NCBI GenBank assembly: GCA_965198485.1
Contig: CBDAPQ010000005.1
Coordinates: 1,488,001 to 1,552,000 of the forward strand
DNA: 64,000 bases
DNA from: RH-AL1 sp965198485
GTDB lineage: Bacteria > Pseudomonadota > Alphaproteobacteria > Rhizobiales > Beijerinckiaceae
Direction of reading: 5' to 3'
In this document: positions 1 through 8,341 of the stretch, one piece after another
Position numbering within the stretch: position 1 is the first letter of the stretch
Layout: each line of letters starts with the position of its first letter
Program-made: the position numbers and the translations under genes
The notes under the pieces: model-generated
Seen by the model: only the letters and a program-made list of their open reading frames with translations
Databases searched by the model: none
Told to the model about the DNA's origin: nothing

Positions 1-287
1 GCTGCATCGTACGCCGTTGACGCGCCATCGATCGCGCGCGCCATCGCCTCGGGTTCTCCGGCGTAGCGCTGCACGGCTTCGAGGAACAATCGCTTCTTGT
101 CGCCGAACGCGGTGTACAAGCTGGGCGCCGTGATCCCCATCGCGGTCGTAAGATCGACGATCGATGTCGTTTCGTAGCCATGGCGCCAGAATGTCAGCAT
201 CGCTTGTTCGAGCGCGGCTTTGCGGTCGAAGGACAGCGGCCGGCCCGTCTTGCGGCGCCGTCCAGGATCAAGGTTCGTAGAAACCAT
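1..287 (-). CDS. TetR/AcrR family transcriptional regulator (N-terminal part, runs off the window)
   Basis: Reading leftwards from an ATG at 287, 95 residues are visible before the window edge. Residues about 20-65 form a TetR-type helix-turn-helix, including GITAPSLYTAFGDKK, the hallmark recognition-helix region. The ligand-binding C-terminal domain lies outside the window, so the inducer cannot be judged. The gene diverges from an aldo/keto reductase at 370; the 82-bp gap holds two near-identical inverted operator-like elements, one of which overlaps this start codon. That arrangement is typical of an autoregulated repressor that also controls its divergent neighbour. The family call is secure; the regulatory target is inferred. 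Confidence 0.9.
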   Translation of the reverse strand, partial: MVSTNLDPGRRRKTGRPLSFDRKAALEQAMLTFWRHGYETTSIVDLTTAMGITAPSLYTAFGDKKRLFLEAVQRYAGEPEAMARAIDGASTAYDA

Positions 288-357
288 AGTGAACGCTACG
301 AAATGGGTTGACGACTGCGCGATGAGCATAGCATAGGTTTCGTACCGAACGCTATGG
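284..357. promoter_or_regulatory. Paired inverted operator in the tetR / aldo-keto reductase divergent promoter
   Basis: Two 20-bp elements face each other: 284-303 and the reverse complement of 338-357. Both read CCATAG-N7-TACGAAA, separated by 34 bp. Inside each is an imperfect palindrome (TAGTGAACGCTA and TAGCGTTCGGTA), the size expected of a TetR dimer half-turn. The left copy covers the tetR start codon and the right copy ends 12 bp before the reductase start. Binding by the neighbouring TetR protein is inferred, not shown. Confidence 0.65.
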
Positions 358-369
358 AAGTACCGAGCT

Positions 370-1455
370 ATGTCACTTTGCGATTTTCGTACGCTCGGCC
401 GCTCCGGCTTGGTCGTGAGTCCGCTCGCGCTGGGAACGATGACCTTCGGACCCGGCGAGTGGGGCGCGGACGAGGCGACGTCGCGAGCGATCTTCGATGC
501 CTATCGCGCGGCCGGGGGTAACTTCATCGACACCGCCGACATCTATTCTGGTGGGGAAAGCGAGAAGATGGTCGGCCGGTTCATCGCCGACAGCGGCGCG
601 CGCGACGACATCGTTCTTGCCACCAAGTTCGCGTTCAACGGTTCGGCCAGCCCGTTGACCGCGACCCAGGCCGGCGGCGGCAATCCCAACGCGGGCGGGG
701 CCGGGGCCAAAAACATCCATCGGGCGCTCGACGCCTCCTTGAAGAGGTTGGGCACCGACTATGTCGACCTCTACTGGATGCATATCTGGGATGGTGTCAC
801 GCCGATCGAGGAGATCGTCCAGACGCTCGGCGATCTCGTGCGCGCGGGCAAGATCCGCTATTACGGCTTGTCGGACATGCCCGCTTGGCTGGCGATGAAG
901 GCCGCGACGATCGCGGCCGAGCGGCGCGTGCCGGGCCCGATCGCCATGCAACTCGAATACTCGCTCGTCGCGCGCGACGTCGAGAGCGAGCACTTCCCGG
1001 CAGCACGGGAGGGCGGCATGGGCGTCATGCCGTGGAGCCCTCTCGCAGGAGGCTTTCTCTCCGGCAAGTACCGGCGCGGGAACACCGCCGACAAAGGCCG
1101 TCTGAGCGGCGCGAACCCGTTCGGCAACAGCAAGTTCGTCGATCGCAATTGGGACATCCTCGATGCGCTGATGGCCGTCGCTGCGGAGCTTGATCGGCCG
1201 ATGGCGCAGGTCGCGCTCGCCTGGACCCTCGCGCGCGCAGGGGTCGCATCGACATTGATCGGCGCCAGCAAGGTGAGGCAATTGGAGAGCAACATCGCCG
1301 CGACGGAGCTTCGGTTGAGCGGCGACGTGATGAAGCGTCTGGACGAAGCCAGCGCGCCAGCATTGGGTTTCAGTGGATCGCTGGTGCAGCCCTTCATCCG
1401 CCGCATGGTCTTTGGTGGCCACGACGTCGCCGGATGGAGCGAACAGCGCTTCTGA
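370..1455 (+). CDS. Aldo/keto reductase
   Basis: A 361-residue NAD(P)H-dependent oxidoreductase of the aldo/keto reductase superfamily (TIM barrel, cytosolic). The catalytic tetrad is recognisable: Asp54 and Tyr59 in DTADIYSGGESE, Lys86 in LATKF and His138 in LYWMHIWD. The C-terminal half has the usual cofactor-binding segment with LIGASKVRQLESN. Length is slightly above the 320-340 typical of the family because of a Gly/Asn-rich insertion near residues 92-114. It is probably induced through the divergent TetR regulator, which suggests detoxification of a carbonyl or quinone compound; the true substrate is unknown. Confidence 0.92.
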   Translation: MSLCDFRTLGRSGLVVSPLALGTMTFGPGEWGADEATSRAIFDAYRAAGGNFIDTADIYSGGESEKMVGRFIADSGARDDIVLATKFAFNGSASPLTATQAGGGNPNAGGAGAKNIHRALDASLKRLGTDYVDLYWMHIWDGVTPIEEIVQTLGDLVRAGKIRYYGLSDMPAWLAMKAATIAAERRVPGPIAMQLEYSLVARDVESEHFPAAREGGMGVMPWSPLAGGFLSGKYRRGNTADKGRLSGANPFGNSKFVDRNWDILDALMAVAAELDRPMAQVALAWTLARAGVASTLIGASKVRQLESNIAATELRLSGDVMKRLDEASAPALGFSGSLVQPFIRRMVFGGHDVAGWSEQRF

Positions 1456-1564
1456 TCAGGTTGCGCCCGTAAAGTTGCGGTGTGCTGGAAGCGCTTCGGT
1501 AGCGCTGATTGACCGCGCGCAGCGGAAACCATAATGTCTTCACCGGCTTCGCCTCATGGCTACC

Positions 1565-1590
1565 GTGCCGCCCCATTCGGGCGGCACTTT
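1565..1590 (+). promoter_or_regulatory. Strong leader hairpin upstream of argD
   Basis: A perfect 9-bp stem (GTGCCGCCC at 1565-1573 with GGGCGGCAC at 1579-1587) closes a 5-nt loop and is followed by TTT. It lies about 55 bp before the argD start and inside an upstream in-frame extension of that ORF, which argues against the longer start. It may end a short leader transcript or act as an attenuator; the short T-run makes it a weak terminator at best. Confidence 0.45.
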
Positions 1591-1642
1591 GCATTCGTGG
1601 CCTTGCTTGCATCTGGCCTTGGACGAGACAGGAGCGGGACCT

Positions 1643-2845
1643 TTGACCTCCTCTTTGCTGCCGACCTACGCGCGCTATCCGCTGGCCTTCGCCAAGGGCG
1701 AGGGCTGCTGGCTCGAGACGACCGACGGCGAGCGCTACCTCGACCTCGGCGGCGGCATCGCGGTGGCCTCGCTCGGTTACTCGCACCCGCACCTCGTCGC
1801 AGCGCTGACCGAGCAGGCCGGCAAGCTCTGGCACACCTCGAACCTGTTCCACATCCCGCAGGCGGAGCGCCTGGCCGAACGGCTCTGCGCGGCCTCCTTC
1901 GCCGACTACGTGTTCTTCGCCAATTCCGGCGCCGAGGCGGTCGAGGGCGCGATCAAGACGGCGCGCAAGTACCATTCGGTCTCGGGTCACCCCGAGTGCT
2001 TCCACATCATCACCTTCACCGGCGCCTTCCACGGCCGCACCTACGCGACGATCGCCGCCGGCGGCAACGACAAGTACATCGAGGGCTTCGGTCCCGCGGC
2101 GCCCGGCTTCGATCGCGTGGCCTGGGGCGACATCGAGGCGGTGAAGGCAGCGATCGGGCCGCACACCGCCGCCATCATGGTCGAGCCGATCCAGGGCGAG
2201 GGCGGCATCCGCGTGCCGCCGCGCGCCTTCCTGCGGGCTTTGCGCGAGATCTGCGACGCGCACGGGCTGCTGCTCATCGCCGACGAGGTGCAATGCGGCG
2301 TCGGGCGCACCGGCAAGCTCTTTGCCTACGAGTGGAGCGGGATCGAGCCCGACATCATGGCGATCGCCAAGGGGATAGGCGGCGGCTTCCCGCTCGGCGC
2401 GTTCCTGACGACGAAAGAGGCTGGCAAAGGCATGGGCGTCGGCACCCACGGCTCCACCTACGGCGGCAACCCGCTGGCGACCGCGGTCGGCAACGCCGTG
2501 ATCGACGTCGTCCTCGCCGACGGCTTCCTCGACAGCGTCGCCCGGCGCGGCGCCGAACTCAGGCGCCGGCTGGAGTCGATCGTCGCGCGCCACCACAACG
2601 GCGTCATCGCCGGCGTCCGCGGCGAGGGCCTGATGCTCGGCCTTGAGGTGCGCGTGCCGCCGGCCGAGTTTTGTGCCGCCGCCCGCGAGGAGCGCGTGCT
2701 GACGATCCCCGCCGCCGACAACGTGGTGCGCCTGCTGCCGCCGCTTATCCTGAGCGAGGCCGAGATCGCCGAGGCGGAGCTGCGGCTCGAGGCCACCGCC
2801 ATGCGGGTCGCCGCCGAAGAGCCGCAGCGCGGGGCCGCGGAATGA
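1643..2845 (+). CDS. argD: Acetylornithine aminotransferase
   Basis: A class III PLP-dependent aminotransferase that converts N-acetylglutamate semialdehyde to N-acetylornithine in arginine synthesis. Visible motifs are FANSGAEA, which binds PLP phosphate, IADEVQCGVGRTG, and the Schiff-base lysine in AIAKGIGGG. I place the start at TTG 1643, preceded by GGAG at 1631, giving 400 residues, the usual family length. The reading frame stays open upstream to an ATG at 1556, but that stretch is poorly protein-like and contains a strong hairpin. The stop overlaps the argF start as ATGA, so the two genes are translationally coupled. Confidence 0.93.
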   Translation: MTSSLLPTYARYPLAFAKGEGCWLETTDGERYLDLGGGIAVASLGYSHPHLVAALTEQAGKLWHTSNLFHIPQAERLAERLCAASFADYVFFANSGAEAVEGAIKTARKYHSVSGHPECFHIITFTGAFHGRTYATIAAGGNDKYIEGFGPAAPGFDRVAWGDIEAVKAAIGPHTAAIMVEPIQGEGGIRVPPRAFLRALREICDAHGLLLIADEVQCGVGRTGKLFAYEWSGIEPDIMAIAKGIGGGFPLGAFLTTKEAGKGMGVGTHGSTYGGNPLATAVGNAVIDVVLADGFLDSVARRGAELRRRLESIVARHHNGVIAGVRGEGLMLGLEVRVPPAEFCAAAREERVLTIPAADNVVRLLPPLILSEAEIAEAELRLEATAMRVAAEEPQRGAAE

Positions 2846-3804
2846 CGCGGAGCGTCCCCGTCGAGACGCAGGGCGAGGGCGGCGAGGTCCGCCATTTCCT
2901 CGACCTGTCCGAGATCGCCGCGCCCGAACTGCGGCGCATCCTCGATCACGCGGCGGCGCTGAAGGGCCGCTGGCGGCGCGGCGTGCCCTCGCGCGACAAG
3001 CCGCTCGCCGGCAAGACGCTGGCGATGATCTTCGACAAGCCCTCGACGCGCACCCGCGTCTCCTTTGACATCGGCATGCGCCAGCTCGGCGGCGACACCC
3101 TCATGCTGACCGGCAAGGAGATGCAGCTCGGCCGTGGCGAGAGCATCGCCGATACGGCGCGGGTGCTGTCACGATTCGTCGATGCTATCGTCATCCGCAT
3201 CCTTGATCATTCCGCGATGGCCGAGCTGGCGCGCCACGCCACCGTGCCGATCGTCAACGGCCTCACCAAGCGTTCGCACCCCTGCCAGATCATGGCCGAC
3301 CTGCTGACCTTCGAGGAGCGGCGCGGGCCGATTTCCGGGCGCATCGTGGCCTGGTGCGGCGATGGCAACAACGTGCTGGCCTCTTGGGTGCAGGCGGCGC
3401 AGCGTTTCGAGTTCACCCTCAAGATCGCGACGCCGAAGGGCCTCGGGCTTCCGTCGCAGGTCGTCGAGTGGGCCAAGGCGTTGGCCGCCGACGTCCAGTT
3501 CACCGACGACCCTTTGGCCGCGGTCGCGGGCGCCGATTGCGTCGTCACCGACTGCTGGCTGTCGATGGGCGACGAGGAGAAGACGTCGCGGCACCAGATG
3601 CTGCAGCCGTTCCAGGTCAATGGACGGCTGATGGCGAGGGCCGCGCCCGACGCCCTGTTCATGCACTGCCTGCCGGCGCATCGCGGCGAGGAGGTCACCG
3701 ACGAGGTGATCGACGGCCAGCAATCGGTAGTGTTCGACGAGGCCGAGAACCGGCTTCACGCGCAGAAGGGCATCCTGTCCTGGTGCCTGGGGGCGATGGA
3801 CTGA
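2842..3804 (+). CDS. argF: Ornithine carbamoyltransferase
   Basis: A 320-residue cytosolic enzyme that condenses carbamoyl phosphate with ornithine to give citrulline, acting three steps after N-acetylglutamate semialdehyde formation. The carbamoyl-phosphate loop STRTRVSFD, HPCQ, and the ornithine/catalytic motif FMHCLPAHRGEE are all present. The ATG at 2842 overlaps the argD stop (ATGA). The frame is open further upstream inside argD, but the overlap start fits the usual protein length. argD-argF is a common alphaproteobacterial gene pair, normally followed by hslO as here. Confidence 0.95.
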   Translation: MTRSVPVETQGEGGEVRHFLDLSEIAAPELRRILDHAAALKGRWRRGVPSRDKPLAGKTLAMIFDKPSTRTRVSFDIGMRQLGGDTLMLTGKEMQLGRGESIADTARVLSRFVDAIVIRILDHSAMAELARHATVPIVNGLTKRSHPCQIMADLLTFEERRGPISGRIVAWCGDGNNVLASWVQAAQRFEFTLKIATPKGLGLPSQVVEWAKALAADVQFTDDPLAAVAGADCVVTDCWLSMGDEEKTSRHQMLQPFQVNGRLMARAAPDALFMHCLPAHRGEEVTDEVIDGQQSVVFDEAENRLHAQKGILSWCLGAMD

Positions 3805-3832
3805 TGGCGATCCACGGAATGGTTGGGGGGGG

Positions 3833-3979
3833 CCTTCTCCCCTTGCGGGAGAAGGGGCCCGAAGGGTTAATGAGGCGTTGGCAAATCTCGCCGTGCCCTC
3901 TTGCAGCCACCATGTCCCCAGGATCGAGCGAACCCTCATCCGGCGCTTCGCGCTCCCTTCTCCCGCAAGGGGAGAAGGG
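3833..3979. repeat. Intergenic inverted-repeat element (CTTCTCCC type)
   Basis: A 24-bp arm at 3833-3856 is inverted at 3956-3979, about 100 bp apart. Each arm is itself a hairpin: CCTTCTCCC and GGGAGAAGG form a 9-bp stem around CTTGC. This architecture matches dispersed extragenic repeats common in Hyphomicrobiales. It sits between argF and hslO and probably also ends argF transcription. Only one copy lies in this window, so the family assignment rests on general knowledge. Confidence 0.6.
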
Positions 3980-4026
3980 ATGCCCGGCGTGATTTCGCCT
4001 TGGAACGACGAGCATCGGCCTGGCTA

Positions 4027-5019
4027 ATGGCGGAAGGACACACACCGATCGACATCGACATGAGCCGCCCCGTGTCCGATCTCGGGCACGACGACCTCGT
4101 GCTGCCCTTTGCCGTCGAGCCTCTGGACGTGCGTGGCCGCGTCGTGCGGCTCGGGCCGGCGGTCGACCACATCCTCGCGCAGCACAAGTATCCGCCGCCG
4201 GTGGCGCGCCTCGTCGGCGAGGCGGCGGCGCTGACCGTGCTGCTGGGCTCGGCCCTGCGCATGGAGGGCCGCTTCCAGCTGCAAACCAAGAGCAACGGCT
4301 CGATCGACATGCTCGTCGTCGATTTTGATGCGCCGGACCGTCTGCGCGCCTTCGCCCGCTTCAACGCCGACAAGCTCGCTGCCGCGCAGCCGGCCGGCGA
4401 CGACCTGCTCGGCCACGGCCACCTCGCTTTCACCATCGAGCGCGGCGGCGAGACCTCGCGCTACCAGGGCGTCGTCGCCCTCGAGGGCCAGGGCCTCGAG
4501 GTGGCGGCCCACCAGTACTTCCGCCAGTCCGAGCAGATCCCGACGCTGGTGCGGCTCGCCGTCGCCGAGAACGTGACCGGCGAGGGAGCGGCCTGGCGCG
4601 CCGGCGGCCTGATGGTGCAGTTTTTGCCGGACTCGCCCGAGCGCCGGCGGCAGGCCGACCTCGACCCCGGCGACGCGCCGGCCGACTACAAGGCGCCCGA
4701 CGTCGACCTCGACGATGCCTGGACCGAGGCGGTGGCGCTCGCCGAGACCATCGAGGACCACGAGCTCGTCGATCCCACGCTCTCTTCCGAGCGGCTGCTC
4801 TATCGCCTGTTCCACGAGCGCGGCGTCAAGGTGTTCGAGCCGACCGCGGTGCACGACGCCTGCCGCTGCTCGCGCGAGCGCATCGACTCGATGCTGCGCA
4901 GCTTCACGCCGCAGGAACGCGCCGACATGATCGGAGAGGACGGCAAGATCGGCGTCACCTGCGAGTTCTGCTCGACCCATCGCAGCTTCGACCCGAAGGA
5001 CTTCGACAAGGGCGAATGA
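4027..5019 (+). CDS. hslO: Hsp33 redox-regulated molecular chaperone
   Basis: A 330-residue cytosolic holdase chaperone that is activated when its zinc-bound cysteines are oxidised. The C-terminus carries the diagnostic four-cysteine zinc site: CRC in DACRCSRERI followed about 32 residues later by CEFC in VTCEFCSTH. The N-terminal body has the Hsp33 fold signature (LPFAVEPLDVRGRVVRLG). I chose ATG 4027; the frame remains open upstream through the repeat element, but those residues are not family-like. It follows argF, a conserved neighbourhood in this order. Confidence 0.95.
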   Translation: MAEGHTPIDIDMSRPVSDLGHDDLVLPFAVEPLDVRGRVVRLGPAVDHILAQHKYPPPVARLVGEAAALTVLLGSALRMEGRFQLQTKSNGSIDMLVVDFDAPDRLRAFARFNADKLAAAQPAGDDLLGHGHLAFTIERGGETSRYQGVVALEGQGLEVAAHQYFRQSEQIPTLVRLAVAENVTGEGAAWRAGGLMVQFLPDSPERRRQADLDPGDAPADYKAPDVDLDDAWTEAVALAETIEDHELVDPTLSSERLLYRLFHERGVKVFEPTAVHDACRCSRERIDSMLRSFTPQERADMIGEDGKIGVTCEFCSTHRSFDPKDFDKGE

Positions 5020-5142
5020 GGCGCCGGGCGATCCTCCAGCCGCGCGCGGACGTAAAACTAGAGTCGCATTGGCAGCTTCCGTCGAACGGCAGAGTGTACT
5101 CCGGCCGCAAGGCGCCGGAGCAACTCGTTAGCGGAGAGAGCC

Positions 5143-5325
5143 ATGACGACCAAGCCCATGATCTACGTCGATGGACGCTGGGAGGCCGCGCCGAAGAGTG
5201 AGACCATGTCGATCGTCGTGACGGCAGCCATGGCGCTGCTGTTCTCGGTCGCCTTGGTCATGGCTTTCGTTCACTCCACGAGCGGCGCGCAGGACAGCGA
5301 CAGGCTGGAGATGAGCAGCCCCTGA
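5143..5325 (+). CDS. Small single-pass membrane protein, unknown function
   Basis: A 60-residue protein with a purine-rich ribosome-binding site (GCGGAGAGAG) just before ATG 5143. Residues about 23-43 form one hydrophobic helix (MSIVVTAAMALLFSVALVMA), flanked by a soluble N-terminus (IYVDGRWEAAPK) and a short acidic tail. The N-terminal YVDGRWEAA resembles the opening of many aldehyde dehydrogenases, probably by chance. No family recognised. The stand-alone ribosome-binding site and clear membrane segment favour a real gene. Confidence 0.55.
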   Translation: MTTKPMIYVDGRWEAAPKSETMSIVVTAAMALLFSVALVMAFVHSTSGAQDSDRLEMSSP

Positions 5326-5399
5326 CCGGCGACGTCGCGCGGTCCTCGCCGCGTATGGCATGCCTCGGCTTCCCGCCTTGCGGGCCGTTGAGAAAGGAT

Positions 5400-5861
5400 T
5401 CAGGCGCTTTTCGCCTTGCGCAGGGAGCGGGTGAAGCTGGTCCCGGCCTGTTCGAAGCCGGAGGCGCTGCAGAACGCCCGCAACGTGCCATCGCCATCCG
5501 ACGGCAGGGTGAGCGAACATGATCCGCAGCCGGCCAGACGCGCTGCCTGCGACGCCGATTTGAGCAGCGTGCGTGCGATGCCGCGACGGCGTTCCTCGGG
5601 CGCGACAGCGAGCCAATCGATCTGCGCGAGCGGCATGTCGGCGCCGAGCGTCGGATACCAGTGGAACCCGAGCACGCCGCTCGGCGGCCCCCATTCCACG
5701 GCGAGCAGGACGCTGCCGCATCCGTGGTCTCGTAGGGCCGCGAGCCGCTCCGTCACCGCTGCCGCTGTCACCGCGACGCCGACGGCGCTCATCAATGCGG
5801 CGAGCCCTTCGGCGTCCGCCGCGGTGGCCGCGCGGATCTGCAGGCCGTATCGGCTTGCCAA
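5400..5861 (-). CDS. GNAT family N-acetyltransferase
   Basis: A 153-residue protein with the GNAT fold. The acetyl-CoA pyrophosphate loop is seen as VAPEERRRGIARTLL (Q/RxxGxA type) after the IDWLAV strand; the C-terminal ASGFEQAGTSFTRSL segment matches the last GNAT strand. Two cysteines sit close together in GCGSCSL. The gene lies 38 bp downstream of the start-distal end of nothing obvious and is transcribed away from fhs in the same direction, without clear operon linkage. Substrate is unknown. Confidence 0.85.
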   Translation of the reverse strand: MASRYGLQIRAATAADAEGLAALMSAVGVAVTAAAVTERLAALRDHGCGSVLLAVEWGPPSGVLGFHWYPTLGADMPLAQIDWLAVAPEERRRGIARTLLKSASQAARLAGCGSCSLTLPSDGDGTLRAFCSASGFEQAGTSFTRSLRKAKSA

Positions 5862-5899
5862 GGTTCAGGAGCCGCAAGGGCACGCCCGCATCGAGGCGG

Positions 5900-7576
5900 C
5901 TAGAACAGCCCGTCGATCATGCCGTTGGCGTCGAGGCCGATCTTGTGGGCGGACGGCTCGGCCGGCAGCCCGGGCAGGGTCATGATGTCGCCGCAGGTCA
6001 GCACGACGAAGCCGGCGCCGGCGGAGAGGCGGGCGTCGACGATCGGCAGGATGTGATCGGTCGGCGCGCCGAGGGCCTTGGCGTCGGCCGAGAACGAATA
6101 TTGCGTCTTGGCCACGCAGATCGGCAGGTTGCCGTAGCCGAGGTCCTCGAAGCCCTTGATCGCGGTGCGGGCCTTGGCCTCGATCGAGATGTCCTTGGCG
6201 CGGTAGATCTCGGTCGCGACCTTCCGCATCTTGTCGGCGATCTTCATGTCAAGCTCGTAGAGCGGCTTGTAGGCGCTCTCGCCCTTGTCGGTGATGGCGA
6301 CGACCTTTTCGGCGAGCTCCATCGCGCCCTTGCCGCCATCCGCCCAATGCTTGCACAGCACCGCCTCGCAGCCGAACTCCTCGGCGCAGCTCTTCTTGAT
6401 GAGCTCGAACTCGGCGTCGGTGTCGCTCGTGAAGGCGTTGATCGCCACGATCGGCGGCACGCCGAACTTCTTCACGTTCTCGATATGGCGACCGAGGTTG
6501 GCCATGCCTTTCTTGAGCGCCTCCAGGTTCTCCCTGCCGAGATCCTTTCTGTCGACGCCGCCGTGCATCTTCAGCGCGCGCACCGTGGCGACGATGACCG
6601 CCGCCTCCGGGTGCAGCCCGGCCTGGCGGCACTTAATGTCGAAGAACTTTTCCGCGCCGAGGTCGGCGCCGAAGCCGGCTTCGGTCACCACGTAGTCGGC
6701 AAGGTCAAGGGCGAGGTTCGTCGCGATGACCGAGTTGCAGCCGTGCGCGATGTTGGCGAACGGGCCGCCGTGGATGAAGGCCGGCGTGCCCTCCAGTGTC
6801 TGCACCAGGTTGGGCATCAGCGCGTCCTGCAGCAGCACGGTCATCGAACCGACGGATTGCAGGTCTGCGGCGGTCACCGGCTTCCTCTCGGAGGTCAGGC
6901 CGACGATCATCTTCGCCAGCCGCTCCTGAAGATCCTTGATGTCTCTCGCCAGGCAGAACACCGCCATGATCTCGGAGGCCACCGAGATGTCGAACTTGGT
7001 CTGGCGCGGGAAGCCGTTGGCCGGGCCGCCCAGCGCGATGACGATGTCGCGCAGCGAGCGGTCGTTCATGTCGACCGCACGCGCCCAGGAGATGCGGCGA
7101 GCGTCGAGGCCGAGCTTGTTGCCGTGATAGATGTGGTTGTCGATCAGCGCCGCGAGCAGGTTGTTGGCCGCGGTGATGGCGTGGAAGTCGCCGGTAAAGT
7201 GCAGGTTGATCTGCTCCATAGGGATCACTTGGGAATAGCCGCCGCCGGCGGCGCCGCCCTTGACGCCGAAGCAGGGTCCGAGCGAAGGCTCGCGCATGGC
7301 CACCGCCGATTTCTTGCCGATCTGGCGCAGGGCGTCGGCGAGGCCGACGGTGGTCGTCGTCTTGCCCTCGCCCGCCGCCGTCGGGTTGATGGCGGTGACG
7401 AGGATCAGCTTGCCCTTCGTCCCGCGCTTGCCGGCGGCCTCGACGAATGAGTTGTCGATCTTGGCGATGCCGCGGCCGTAGGGAATGAGCGCGTCGGCGG
7501 GGATGTCGAGGCGCTCGGCGACCTTGGCGATCGGCTCGGACGTCGCCGCGCGCGCGATTTCGATATCGGTCGACAT
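5900..7576 (-). CDS. fhs: Formate-tetrahydrofolate ligase
   Basis: A 558-residue homotetrameric enzyme that uses ATP to make 10-formyl-tetrahydrofolate from formate, feeding one-carbon metabolism. The ATP loop TAAGEGKTTTTVGL is near residue 65, with EPSLGPCFGVKGGAAGGG after it and the folate/formate-binding C-terminal half complete. Start is ATG 7576 (MSTDIEIARA), with GGAA upstream; the longer open frame reaching 8062 is only antisense of the next gene. The presence of fhs suggests use of formate or methyl-group catabolism, or purine formylation. Confidence 0.96.
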   Translation of the reverse strand: MSTDIEIARAATSEPIAKVAERLDIPADALIPYGRGIAKIDNSFVEAAGKRGTKGKLILVTAINPTAAGEGKTTTTVGLADALRQIGKKSAVAMREPSLGPCFGVKGGAAGGGYSQVIPMEQINLHFTGDFHAITAANNLLAALIDNHIYHGNKLGLDARRISWARAVDMNDRSLRDIVIALGGPANGFPRQTKFDISVASEIMAVFCLARDIKDLQERLAKMIVGLTSERKPVTAADLQSVGSMTVLLQDALMPNLVQTLEGTPAFIHGGPFANIAHGCNSVIATNLALDLADYVVTEAGFGADLGAEKFFDIKCRQAGLHPEAAVIVATVRALKMHGGVDRKDLGRENLEALKKGMANLGRHIENVKKFGVPPIVAINAFTSDTDAEFELIKKSCAEEFGCEAVLCKHWADGGKGAMELAEKVVAITDKGESAYKPLYELDMKIADKMRKVATEIYRAKDISIEAKARTAIKGFEDLGYGNLPICVAKTQYSFSADAKALGAPTDHILPIVDARLSAGAGFVVLTCGDIMTLPGLPAEPSAHKIGLDANGMIDGLF

Positions 7577-7738
7577 GGCGTTTCCTTCCCTGACGGTCGT
7601 CTTCGGCTTTGTGCCGGGTCGCCGCCCTTGCCACGCGGGCGCCGTCCGGAGCAAGGGAACAAAGGTCGGAATTCGGCTTGCCGAACCTGTCGACGTGCTC
7701 AATTCTTTTGTCTCTGATTCGAACAAAGATCGAGAACC

Positions 7739-8341
7739 ATGCCGCCGTTGCCGCCGCCGCAAGGCATGAGCGAGGCCGACTACGAGACCATCGAGGCGGC
7801 GGTCACCGAGACGGTGCGCGGGCGCTGGTTCCTCGGCGAATTCGCCCGCCGCAATCGCACGGTGGAGCTGCGCCAGATCCTCGATGCCATGGCGCGGATC
7901 GAGGGCGTGGTGTCGGCGGGACAACCGGCGCTGCCGCCGGCCGATCCCTCGATCAGGCTGCTCATGCAGCGCGTCAAGGAGATTGCGGCGCAGCTCGAGA
8001 TCGTCTCCTCCGAGATGCGCGAGGCGGGGGTCGAGGGCCGCTTCTCCGATGCCCTCGATCATCAGGCGCGCGCGGTAGCCGGCATGATGCGAGGACCGGG
8101 GCGAGGCGCGGTACCGCCGCGTCCGGAGACGCTTCGGGTGGAGGCTCCGCCGGCGCCTGCCACTCCTGCGCCCGCTGCTTCCACCTCCGCCTTGCCGCCG
8201 GCCCGGATGCCGCGCGCCGACCTGCCGGCTGCCCTGGCGCGCCCCGCGGGCGCCGGACGCGCCTCCGACGACCCCCGGCTCGCCGCGCTGTCAGCGCTCG
8301 ACGGCCTGGCGCTCGCGAAGAAGCTGAGCTTGTTTTCCTGA
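7739..8341 (+). CDS. Conserved hypothetical protein
   Basis: A 200-residue soluble protein. The N-terminal ~85 residues are helical and acidic and look conserved (MSEADYETIEAAVTETVRG, WFLGEFARRNRTVELRQIL). Residues about 110-190 are low-complexity, Pro/Ala-rich and probably disordered. The end, LAALSALDGLALAKKLSLFS, could be a short amphipathic helix. A second start, ATG 7766, is possible. It diverges from fhs, and its last 51 bp overlap tail-to-tail with the glycosyltransferase gene. A similar acidic N-terminus occurs in other Hyphomicrobiales proteins of unknown role. Confidence 0.75.
   Translation: MPPLPPPQGMSEADYETIEAAVTETVRGRWFLGEFARRNRTVELRQILDAMARIEGVVSAGQPALPPADPSIRLLMQRVKEIAAQLEIVSSEMREAGVEGRFSDALDHQARAVAGMMRGPGRGAVPPRPETLRVEAPPAPATPAPAASTSALPPARMPRADLPAALARPAGAGRASDDPRLAALSALDGLALAKKLSLFS

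Noticed and set aside
1556..1642. N-terminal extension of argD starting at ATG 1556
   Set aside because: It contains a strong hairpin, has no ribosome-binding site and is absent from the family; TTG 1643 has GGAG and gives normal length.
1534..2646. Long plus-strand ORF overlapping argD in another frame
   Set aside because: Arg-rich shadow of the argD coding sequence, typical of high-GC DNA.
7707..7727. TTTGT-N11-ACAAA inverted repeat between fhs and the unknown gene
   Set aside because: Only 5-bp arms; likely chance, not called as an operator.
7577..8062. Upstream extension of the fhs ORF
   Set aside because: Runs antisense to the hypothetical gene at 7739; ATG 7576 is the family start.
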